Shown: in pieces, positions 23,532 to 32,619 of the stretch
Layout: each line of letters begins with the position of its first letter
Position numbering within the stretch: the stretch's first letter is position 1
Origin: Caecitellus pseudoparvulus
Taxonomy: Eukaryota > Bigyra: Bicosoecida
Direction of reading: 5' to 3'
NCBI GenBank assembly: GCA_965644315.1
Contig: CBFFRQ010000080.1
Span: 1-64,000, forward strand
DNA: 64,000 bases
Notes under the pieces: model-generated
What the model was told of the DNA's origin: nothing
Databases searched by the model: none
The model's input: only the letters and a program-made list of their open reading frames with translations
Made by a program: the position numbers and the translations under genes

Positions 23532-26500
23532 ATGTTGGGCGGCGTCCACGCCGGCGCTCTGCTGTCGCCATGGCACACCTACCTGGCCACCATGCGGCTT
23601 CCCCCTCCACCTGTCCTCTTCTCCGCCGTCGTGTCCTGTGCGCACACCATTCAGACGACAGCCACGACTCTGCTGCTTGCGTCGGCTGCGAGCCCGAAGT
23701 CGGAGTTGCTGGGGCGAGTGGCGCGTGCCGGCGCCTACACAGTCATGGGCCGCGCCGACGTGGACATAGGCCCGGCAGCGTGGCATGCCTTCTTCCTCCT
23801 TACCCTGCTCTGGTGTGCCGTCCTGGGTGCCGCCTTGGTGTGGGTGCAGGTCAGCGGCAGGTCACTGGCGCGGTGAGTGCTGCTGCTGCTGCTGCGTCAC
23901 CCGAACAAGGGGCGCCCACACCGCCACACATCCCTGCGCCCCCCACGCACAGGTGGAACATAGCCTTCAGTAGCAAGACGCTGGATAGCCGCGCTAGCAT
24001 GCCACTCAGCATCGACCCTGGCGGCCTGCGGGCTGTCTTGGCGGCGGCGTTGCAGGTGCATCACTGGCTGCTGGCTTGGCCCATGCTCATCACGCTGCTG
24101 CGGGTCTTCATGTGCTTCCCTGCCGTGGACCCAGAGCAGGCGGCGCCTCAACTTGTGCAGCGGTGGGGCACCGCCTCAGCTGGACTGCTGGCAGGCGATG
24201 CCAGTCCGGCCTTTGCCGGCCCCGCGCCACTCGGCGAACCCGTCACCCTGGGCACCTCCTACATTCCTGCCATGTTTGGCGGCGTGCAGCAGTGCTACAG
24301 CGGCTGGCACTTGGCACATGTAGCGGCTGCCGTCCTGGCCCTGGGCGTCGCGCTGCCTGCGCACGTACTGGGGCTCCTGCACTTCGCCCAGCCACGCCCG
24401 CTGACACGGCACATCCGAGACAACTTTGAAAGCTTCGGGCAGAGCGGCCTGCTGCGCTGGACGCTGTTCCTGGACATTGGCCTGCAGGGCATGGGCATGA
24501 CCGCTGTGTCAGTGCTGGTGGACCTGCTGCCAGGCTGGCTCATCCTGCCCGGCGTCGGTGTCGTGGGCGCGCTGTACTTCGGAACCGTCACGTACTTCTT
24601 CACCAGCCTGAACCCCGTGCACGGCGCCAGCGCCGCTTTCGGCGGGCTGTACTTCACCCTCGTCGCAGTGCCCATCGTGCTGGGACTGGTGGACCCCACC
24701 GTGGACATTTCCCTTCTCACCTTGGGCCTCGTTCCGCTGTGCCTCAGCGCTGGCATGGCGGTGGCGTGGTCGCTGCAGCACACCGTCGGCGCCTCGCCCT
24801 TCCAAGCCTTCACGCAGGCAGCACACCTGTACGTGTGGGCCAACGAACGCATGCGGGATGATGTCGCCGCCGCCGTGCCACGGCACTTCGACCAGCACAT
24901 CTCCCCCACCACGGTGGCGGAGGCGGCGCACAGCGTGGTTGCACTTGGGGCGCCAGCGTGGGGGCCCACCGCGCGCCACGCCCTGCGCCGCCCCCAGCGC
25001 CTGCAGCGCTTTCTCTCTGGCCTGGCCAAGTCGCCGGCCTTCACCGCCATGGGCCGTGTGGCCAGGCTGCATGCCGACAGCGCCAGTGCCGCGCTGTACT
25101 GTGCGGCGTTTTTCGCGTCCCCCTTCACTGCCGGCGGTGCGGGGGCAGTGGGCGGCGAGGCTCGCTGGCTGGTGGCCGCCTGGCACCGCCGTGCAGCGCT
25201 GGACCACCGTCTGCACATTGCCTGCCGCCTGCAGGCGCTGCATTTTTGCCAGACGTCCCGACTGACAGACCTGCTGGCGGGGGAGGGGGTCATTCTCCGC
25301 AGCCTCACGCGCCGCCTGCGCCTGGCAGAGGGGGAGGCTGCGTACCAACTGGCCTTTGCTCTGAAGTTGGCAAGCAGCATTGGCGGGCCAGCGGACCTCA
25401 CACCGCCGCTGCAGTTCAAACTGTCCGGCGTGTGTGCGAACACGCTGCTGCACCTGCGCTCCGCTGTGTCCGCCGTCACCGCGCTGAATGCCGCCCACAT
25501 GGAGATGGCAGGCGGCGCAGGCGGCGGGGACGACGTGAATTCCAGCCTGCGCCGGCAGTGGAATGTGGACTTGACGTGGGACAAGGTGCAGTCGCTGCGA
25601 CGCGTGACACTGGAGGCGGTGCAGCTAGCAGGTCTGGACGCGACTCACCTGGCAGCGCAGAACATCGTCAGTGCCAGAACACCCATGGCCCGGCGGCAGG
25701 CGTGCGTGTTGCCCGCCGCCCCTGTCGCTTTGCAGCGCATGCGTGAGTGGGTGTACTTCCTCAGCCAGACGCAGTGGGCGTTCGAGACCAGTGACGCGCG
25801 AGCGGCCCGGTCACCCCCCCGACACGCCATGCAATTCGTCGTGCTCACAGCGGGGCCTGGGCGCAGTGGGCACGTGGTGGAGGTCAGTGCAGGGCTGCTA
25901 GATGTACTGGGGGTGCAGGCGTACGCCCTTGTGGGCCGGCACTTCACTGAGTTTATGCGGGATGCAGAGGCCGCCTCTGACTTGGCAGAGTTCTTGGAGC
26001 AGGGTGGGGGGCCCCTGCGCCAGCCACGAGTGCGGCAGTACGCCGACCCTGCCGATGGAAGTGGCGTGCGCCACGCGGTGGTGTTCGCGCTGAACACGTG
26101 GGACATGCCGGACGCTGACTCCTGGGGGGTGGGCCCACCCGTGAACCACGTCCTGCTGCTGTTCGCACCTTGCCAGGCCCCGGGGGGGGGCGCTGTACAT
26201 CTGTCCACGGCCCCCTCCAGTCCGGAGGCTGCCAAGAGCCCCGCCACATCAAGCGCACATCACGAGCGAGTCACCCCCCTCGTGCGTGCCCTGCAGTTGA
26301 CGGAGCGCCCAGACGCCAAGCACTGGGCCGCTCAGCGCATCTGGCGGGGGCAGCTGGCCTGCTGCGGCATCATGCTGGTCATTTTGTTCGGGGCGGTGGC
26401 GCCGTACTTAGTGACTGGCGTCGGCACTGGCAACGGGACGCGAGCCATCATGCCTGCCAACATGTGGCAGACCATGGCTGGCGAGGCCAGTGCTGCCACC

Positions 26501-28288
26501 TGGGCAGCCACTAGCGAAGCTCTGCAGTGGAACTCCACCGATGCCACGGGTGGCCCCGGGCCGGAGGGGGGGGGCGCAGCCCCCCCCTGCAGCCCCCTCG
26601 CCGCCACGGCTGAGGGAGTGTCTGCCACCAGTATCCGCTGGTGGCTGGCCACCACCTCCCGCCTCCGGGCAGTGCTGCAGGGGTTCTTGGGCTTCGGTGG
26701 CACACGGGACCTGGCGCTGGAGACACGCGCGCAGCAGCTGCAGACCCTGCGGGCCCCCGTGGCCGGTGTGGGCAACTTTACCGTGGCGGGGCAGGACCTG
26801 ATCCAGGCGTACTGGCTGTCGCAGGGGGGTGGCAGTGGCGCCACGGGGCGGGCCCTGACGCCCACGTGGGGCCAGTGGAACAGCACAGCCTTCACCACCG
26901 CCGATGCTGTGCAGTTCAGCCAGAAGGCGTCCCTGGGGGGGCTGTACGACAGCATCCTCATGCTGTCAGGGCTGCTCGGCGTGGGCATCCTCGCCATCAC
27001 CTTCCGCATGGGCTGCGAGCTGATGGCGGAGGAAGTCGTCATCACCACCAACATCCTGGGGGTGTGGCAGACCCTGCTGTCCGCTGACGGCCACGCCAAG
27101 CCCACCCTGCCCCGTGTGGACTCCTGCCTCTCCCGGCTCAAGCTGCGTGTGCAGCGCCTGCACTTTGGCAAGGAGAGCCTCATCTGGGTGGGGCTGGTGC
27201 TGTCCAGCGTCATGTTCGTGCTCACGGGCATCGCGCGCGCGATGGATTTGAATGACGAAGCGCAGCAGGATGAGGTCATGCTCGCGGCACGCGTCATCAA
27301 CGCCGCCACCCTGCACAGCACTGCCGCCTTCGCCCACCTGCACTGGGAGCTGCTGGCGCTGGAGCGGGGCGGTGCGCCCTCCCAGGCCGGTCTGCAGGCT
27401 GCCCAGCACCACCTGCACGGGGCGCGGCACTGGGGCATGGCGCTGCAGGTGGTGCTGGGGCCTGACATCCCATTGCACCTGCCCCACACGGACCGCCTGC
27501 GTGACGCCCTGGCACGCGCCGTGCACGTGACCCCCTGTGGCGCCCTATCACTCCTGGGCGACCCCGCCATCGCCCAGGTGCGCCAAGAGGACGACTACGC
27601 TCTGCCGGGGCTGCGTGCCTTGCCGGATGAGCCCCTGGTGCAGACTCACGAGGCCCTCTGCGGGGCCACTGCCGAGGGCGTGTTCCACAAGGGCCTCGTG
27701 GCTGGCATCGCCTGGCAGGCCGGCCAGCTGGAGGTGCTGCTGCTGGCGCTGGAAGCATGTCGCAGCGACCCCAGCGCCTGTGCCGCCCTGCCCGACTGGC
27801 GGGCGGCACTGGCGGAGACGGTGGGGCGTGTGGCCCAACACGGCGGGCAGGGTGGGCCCACCTGCCGGGGCACCCCGCACTCACGCCTGCCAGCCAACGC
27901 CAGTGTGGCCGCTCGCCGCCACGCTGACACGGCCACCATGGGCCTCGTGCACCTGCAGGCTCTGCCCCGCATCCTCACGTCGGTGCTGTTGCTGAACCAG
28001 ATGCTCATGGCCCGCCAGGATTTCGTGGTGCTGTTCGTGGGGGGGCAGATCCTGCTCATCGGCGCCTGCCAGCTGCTCTTCGTGTTCTGGTTCCTGCCCG
28101 CCACCAAGACGCGGGCGCGGGGCATGAAGTCCATGGCTGCCATACACCAGCTGCTGCGGTGGGTGCAGCAACGCACCAGGCGAGTGCGGCGCACGAGCGA
28201 GGAGTCAGCCAGGGACTGCCATGACCCATCGGACATGTCCGACTTCTTGCAGGCGGCGGGTGTGGACCGCAAGCACACCGACATGTAG
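23532..28288 (+). CDS. Large multi-pass membrane protein with PAS-like domain (TmcB/TmcC-like)
   Basis: Exons 23532-23872 and 23953-28288 (80-nt intron GTGAGTG...GCACAG) give 1,558 residues. About seven hydrophobic helices occupy residues 20-420 (HHWLLAWPMLITLLRVF, GMGMTAVSVLVDLLPGWLIL and others). A helical cytosolic block of about 300 residues follows, then a PAS-like fold near 740-850 (GHVVEVSAGLLDVLGVQAYA, VGRHFTEFM). Further helices lie at about 910-935 (CGIMLVILFGAVAPYLVTG), 1100-1130, 1190-1210 and 1470-1495, separated by a large predicted lumenal loop with several N-x-S/T sites. This layout matches the PAS-containing TmcB/TmcC-type proteins expanded in ciliates and oomycetes, whose function is poorly known; a sensory role is inferred. 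It carries two TGGGCCCA palindromes inside coding sequence. Confidence 0.75.
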
Positions 28289-28543
28289 GATGTCGTGCTG
28301 GCGCGCAGTTCTGGGCGCCTGGCCGCTCGTGCACAGTAGTTAGATTCATATGTTGCGTTGGACGGTGAGTGGGGGAGTGCCCATACACATCTGCAGGACG
28401 TAGCCTGCAGTGCCCCCCTCCCAGTACAACTCCCCAATGTAGATTTGCATTTGCTTATCAAGCTCACGCCCACACACCCCCTCCTGGGTCCACGTCAGCG
28501 CAGACTCAGACTGGCAACGGAAACGAAACGCGCAGGAAACGCG

Positions 28544-29382
28544 ATGGCAGCTTCGGACCTGGAGTTCCTCAAGGTCACAGGAGAGGTGCGCGAGCTGCAA
28601 TGGCCTGGCATTGAGTGCACTATTTGCGCCACCCTCTGCCCCTGTGTCCACAGCGGGAGGACCTGAACCAGTACTGGTACAGTGCAGCAAGCATCCAAGC
28701 CGTTGTCGGTGCGTGGCAGGGCCGTGCCCCTCGCGCTTTGGCCAGCCGCAGCACTGCCCACCTGCTCGCACCACAGACGAGGTGACACAGCTCGACTGCA
28801 GGACTGCATTCTTGTCCACGCCCAGCATTTACTTCTGCCTCCCTAAGGAGCTGCGGGCCAAGTGCATGGTGTTTGACGTGCGTCGATTCCTGGCTGGCGC
28901 TCTCGCCACCGACGCCAGCACTCCATCCCGCTCCATGCGCTCAGTTCGACAAGCAATGGAAAGACGACCCTGGCTTCGTGTTCTACGACTTCAACGACCC
29001 GACGGGGTTCCCAGAGGAGCTCCTGCACACGTTTGACGCGGTGGTCATTGACCCGCCCTTCATCACGCGGGAGGTGTGGGAGAAGTACACCGCCACCGCC
29101 AAAGCCCTGCTGCGAGAAGACCCCACAGTGCCTGTCGATGAGGCAGAAGGCGAAGAAGGCAAGGGAGAAGGCGAGGGGGAGCAGCTCAGCGCCCGGGGGA
29201 ACCTGGTCATCGCCACCACCATCCACGAAAACGCCGAGTTCATGGGGGAGTTGCTGGGCGTGCAGCCCACTGCCTGGCAGCCCAGCATTCCCAACCTGGT
29301 GTACCAGTATGACCTGTACGCCAACTTCCCCAGTGAGCGCTTTGCGGAGAAGAACCCCGAGATTCCCTCGTGGGACGACTAG
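28544..29382 (+). CDS. EEF1AKMT1: EEF1A lysine methyltransferase 1 (N6AMT2/Efm5 family)
   Basis: Four exons (28544-28585, 28654-28708, 28777-28877, 28945-29382) give 211 residues, close to the family length. Exon 2 starts with REDLNQYWYSAASIQAVV, equivalent to the family's N-terminal LSQFWYS element. Exon 3 holds the SAM-binding strand (FLSTPSIYFCLP). Exon 4 has WKDDPGFVFYDFNDP and the catalytic motif DPPF at 102-105. This DPP[YF] motif was once read as a DNA adenine methylase, but the family methylates a lysine of translation elongation factor 1A in the cytosol. A Glu/Gly-rich insertion of about 20 residues follows the motif. Introns are 68-69 nt and three of three donors begin GTGCG. Its stop overlaps that of the next, opposite gene by four bases (CTAG). 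Confidence 0.88.
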
Positions 29383-30319
29383 GGGGGGCGGACTCCGCTG
29401 TGTCGCAGTGCGCGCTGCAGCTCTGCAGAAGGTGCCAGATTCACGTGGCTGCCGTTGCTGCCGTGCAGGAGGGAGACCAGTGCGCCTGCCCGATCAAAAG
29501 CCAGAGAGCCAGCCAGTGTCCTGTGCACAGTGGGTGCGAGCACTGCTTCGCTGCTTCCTTCCATCTGCACGTCTGCTGACCACGCAGAGGGGTGTGGCGC
29601 GGTGCTGCGCGCTGCACCCACTGGCACACACAGAGAGGCACCCACTGACTCTGAGCTCAGCAGGCGGGAGAGGGCCAGGGAGTTCCACCCCGCCACGTGA
29701 GTTGAGAATGCACGCAGTCCAGCCACGTCTGTGAGTGGCACCTGCCCTTCCTCTGCCTCGGCACGCCACACCGCCACGCTGCCGACGTGCTCGATTGCGG
29801 CGCTGCGTTGCCAGGCGCGCCCTCCATCCATGGAGGAAAAGTTAACCGACTGCACGCCAGCTTGCAAGCAAGAGGCGGATGATATTCCCGCCAGCGATGT
29901 GCCGTCCATACGCTGCAAGGCTGAGCAGGCGCACCATCAAGACGGCTGCGCTGAGCAAAGGGTCACAGTGGCATTTCGTGTTAACGCCTGGGCCAGCGTC
30001 GCCACAGGCACACCGGCCTGTGCTTGCTGAAGCAGAGCAAGAGTTTCATTTTCGCGCTGCTCCAGGCCCGCCACTGCTTGCTGCTGGTGTTCGAGGGCCT
30101 CTTGCAGCTCACTGAGCTCTGCGGCAAGAAACGCCACTCGCAGTTGAGCAAGTCAACCCCGCGTGAAACTCGGCGCGGGAGCGACGCACGTTGCTGGAGG
30201 CGTCGCGTTTTGTTTGCCAGTGGAATGAACGCTGCCATGCCCAGGGCTGCGAGGGCAGCTGCAGCACACAGCATGGAGCGAGCCCACGCAAGTGCGGGTG
30301 GCGCAGGTTGGCGCGGCAT
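29379..30319 (-). CDS. Membrane-anchored coiled-coil protein, function unknown
   Basis: Minus-strand exons 30190-30319, 29967-30118 and 29379-29912 give 271 residues. The N terminus has one membrane helix or uncleaved signal (MLCAAAALAALGMAAFIPL). Exon 2 is a coiled coil (SELQEALEHQQQAVAGLEQ). Exon 3 is beta-rich text with VGSVAVWRAEA, LAGSLAFDRAGALVSLLHG and several N-x-S/T sites. The C-terminal part faintly recalls a degenerate trypsin fold, but no catalytic triad can be shown. Intron 1 (71 nt) is standard; intron 2 (54 nt, donor GTGACC) is weaker, and skipping it gives an early stop after CSAQPS. Type II membrane topology is inferred. Confidence 0.55.
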
Positions 30320-30396
30320 GCTGCCCCGTTCAGGCGAGAAGGCAGGGCCGGCTCCCAGCACCACACATGGCCAAGGGCCTCAGGGCATGAGCTGCA

Positions 30397-31845
30397 TTAC
30401 TTGCGCCGCCAGAACTGCGTGCCATCCCACGAAAATGCTCGCAGGAGGCCTTTGTCCGTCAGCAGCTTCAGCAGCAAGCTCGCCTTGCCCTGGCTCAGCT
30501 GGGTGCGCGTGGCGACGTCGGGCGCCGACAACGCCGAGTCACCAGGCGGCTGGCAGGCGTCCGCCACCTCCTCCACCTCCTCGAAGGCAAAGAGGGACCA
30601 CACTTCAATCAGCTGCTCCGCCGCCTGCCCCGAGCGGAATGGTGCCGGGAACAGGGACAAGTCGAAATCCCCTGCGCCAACTGAGCCCCCCGCCCCATCG
30701 CTGCCCTCCCCTTCGTCTTCATCTTCCGAAAACACGGCGCCAGCGCCAGCGCTGCCCTGTGCCGGCGCCGCCCCCGCCTGCAACACTCGCTGCGTCGCCG
30801 CACTGGGCAGGGGCATGTCGGGGGAGGCCAGCTCGCCACCGCCGTCCTGTACACCAGCAGTGGAGGGGGATGCCCTGGGCGAGGTGGGCCCGGGCGTGGT
30901 CGCATTGGCCACTGTCAGGTGTGGCTGTGGCAGGATGGGGCTCAGCGTGCTCAGGAAGCTCGCCGCCGAGCGAGACAGACGGAGGTCATCCCCCCCCCGC
31001 CTCGGCGTCGCCATGCTGGCGCCAGCCTCCACATCCACCAGGCCTGTGGACGCCGCGGACAGGTTCAGCTCGGCCGCAGACATGGGCCCATCGGTCCGCG
31101 CGCCCGGCGAGCTGCCACGGGGCTGCCGCAGCAGCATGGTGGCGCGGCTTGACAGCTGCGGCAGCGCAGGTGACGCCTGTGAAACGCAAGAGACGGGAGC
31201 CATGTGCGCGTGTGTTGCAGCGGGAGACAGGCGCTGCCCACCCACCCCTGCTGCCGGCGACTCGTCCACGCCAAAGAGCTGCACATCATCCTCCTCGTCG
31301 CTGGCGGCGCCGCCGTCCATGTAGAAGGAATCGCCTTCCGCCTGTGCAAAGGTCGTGGAGGGGTGCATGTTGAGCTTCACATTGCGGCTGCGCACCCTCT
31401 CAGTGTGCCTGACCTGTCGGAAAGGAGTGGCGGCAGAGGGAGAGAGGAGCCCCAGCCGAGAGCTGTCAAATTCCGCTCGTGAAGTCGGCGCTGCCGCAGT
31501 CGCTGCTTGAGCAGGCGCCGGGCTCGCAGGTGCAGCGTCCGCCTCCTCCATGGCCAGGAACTCTGCCTTCATCTGAAGTGGATTGCGGTGCGTGCAGACT
31601 GGTGACGTGAAGAGCAGAGCACGGCCGTTGGACGCCCGCAACGGCAGCCCACGCACCTCGGCGGGCGCAAAGCCCAGCAGGAAATCCTTCCATGGCACCA
31701 GCTTCGCATGGGCCTGCTTGCTGTGTCGCACTACGAATCGTGCCTTGCGAATGAGCCCGTTGAGCACTGTGTTTGCGCGCGCGAAGTTGGAATCAATGCT
31801 CTGCAGCGTGCGGGTGATGCTGGCGTCCAGCTCCTCAGCGTCCAT
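30397..31845 (-). CDS. ASK1: Ask1-like subunit of the DASH/DAM kinetochore complex
   Basis: Exons 31657-31845 and 30397-31572 (84-nt in-frame intron, GTGCGTG...CTTCAG) give 454 residues. The N terminus MDAEELDASITRTLQSIDSN followed by FARANTVLNG and HAKLVPWKDFL matches the Ask1 signature: a double helix with LQxIDSNF, then W/F-K-xF. A second motif VRHTERVRSRNVKLNMHP fits the RHR...N-W/K-L element found later in fungal Ask1. The rest is disordered with Ser/Pro CDK-type sites; the C terminus (FSWDGTQFWRRK) is a winged-helix-like helical block. Ask1 is a core subunit of the DASH ring that couples kinetochores to microtubule plus ends. Outside fungi the complex is patchy, so this is a notable assignment based on short motifs. 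Confidence 0.68.
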   Translation of the reverse strand: MDAEELDASITRTLQSIDSNFARANTVLNGLIRKARFVVRHSKQAHAKLVPWKDFLLGFAPAEVRGLPLRASNGRALLFTSPVCTHRNPLQMKAEFLAMEEADAAPASPAPAQAATAAAPTSRAEFDSSRLGLLSPSAATPFRQVRHTERVRSRNVKLNMHPSTTFAQAEGDSFYMDGGAASDEEDDVQLFGVDESPAAGVGGQRLSPAATHAHMAPVSCVSQASPALPQLSSRATMLLRQPRGSSPGARTDGPMSAAELNLSAASTGLVDVEAGASMATPRRGGDDLRLSRSAASFLSTLSPILPQPHLTVANATTPGPTSPRASPSTAGVQDGGGELASPDMPLPSAATQRVLQAGAAPAQGSAGAGAVFSEDEDEGEGSDGAGGSVGAGDFDLSLFPAPFRSGQAAEQLIEVWSLFAFEEVEEVADACQPPGDSALSAPDVATRTQLSQGKASLLLKLLTDKGLLRAFSWDGTQFWRRK

Positions 31846-32073
31846 GGCGGCGTCGGCGCAGCAGGCAGGCACACGGGGCGAGCGTAACAAGATGGCATGG
31901 TCGTTCTGTTGCGTTACATTTCCCCATCTGGTGTGATGTGCGCGAGCGCAGAAGGCGTCTGTGGCCCCGCTGTGCGCCGTGAGCCCGAAGCAGAGCCAGC
32001 GGACTCGTGCCTTGCGAAGGGCAGCAAGCAAGCAGTGTTGATCATCAAGACCCCACGCGCCAGCATAGCGCCA

Positions 32074-32469
32074 TCAAGTTGCTTCCCCAGTCCGGAGGGA
32101 TGTGCGAGCGCGGAGCCCTGCTGGCATGTCGTGGCTTGGCCGGGAGTAGCCGCGGAAAACGCGCTCCCTCGAAGTCACAGCCGCTTGCTGTGCCCTGCGC
32201 TTGGCGGGGGACGTAAAGTACTGCTGAATGGCTTGTTTAGTCATAGCCCACAGGTGGGGCGTAAGGGGGTCGTTGTACATGCGCCAGGCCGTCAGCAGCA
32301 CGGGCACCAGCAGCACCACGGCCGCCACGCAAGCCAGCACCACCAGCCCTTCATGCAAGTCGTCTGAAGCCCTACGCTTAGCTCGAGGCCTGCCCTGGGC
32401 GGGCAGCGCAAGGGAGACTAAAAGCAGCAGGATGAAGCCCCATGCTGCGCCCGCCCCTCGCCCCTGCAT
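32074..32469 (-). CDS. Small secretory-pathway membrane protein, unknown family
   Basis: Single exon, 131 residues. It begins with a signal peptide (WGFILLLLVSLALPAQG), then a basic stretch (RPRAKRRASDD), one membrane helix (LVVLACVAAVVLLVPVLLTA), and a polar tail with LWAMTKQAIQQYFTSPAKRR. Topology would be type I with a cytosolic C terminus. No homologue recognised. The start at 32469 is supported by a TATA box 43 bp upstream. Confidence 0.7.
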   Translation of the reverse strand: MQGRGAGAAWGFILLLLVSLALPAQGRPRAKRRASDDLHEGLVVLACVAAVVLLVPVLLTAWRMYNDPLTPHLWAMTKQAIQQYFTSPAKRRAQQAAVTSRERVFRGYSRPSHDMPAGLRARTSLRTGEAT

Positions 32470-32511
32470 GTCTGGATGGCGCAGGCCTGCGGCGTTTCTC
32501 CTGCGTTGGAG

Positions 32512-32519
32512 CTTTTATA
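32512..32519 (-). promoter_or_regulatory. TATA box upstream of the small membrane protein gene
   Basis: TATAAAAG reads on the minus strand 43 bp before the ATG at 32469. Such an AT-rich octamer is very unlikely by chance in this GC-rich sequence and the spacing allows a 5' UTR of about 10-15 nt. Confidence 0.6.
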
Positions 32520-32619
32520 CACCTTGGCGGCACGTGCGTGGCACGGTAGCGGACGGAGTGAGCGAGTGTCCCTGCGTTGTGCAGCTACTCCTAGTGTGCA
32601 CAGCTGGCGTACTTGCATT

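Noticed and set aside
24295-25584. Long minus-strand frame within the PAS membrane gene
   Set aside because: Low-complexity Ser/Arg/Cys antisense shadow; the plus strand encodes well-formed membrane helices here.
28500-29382. DNA adenine methylase reading of the DPPF methyltransferase
   Set aside because: Length, N-terminal QYWYS element and SAM-strand text match the EEF1A lysine methyltransferase family instead.
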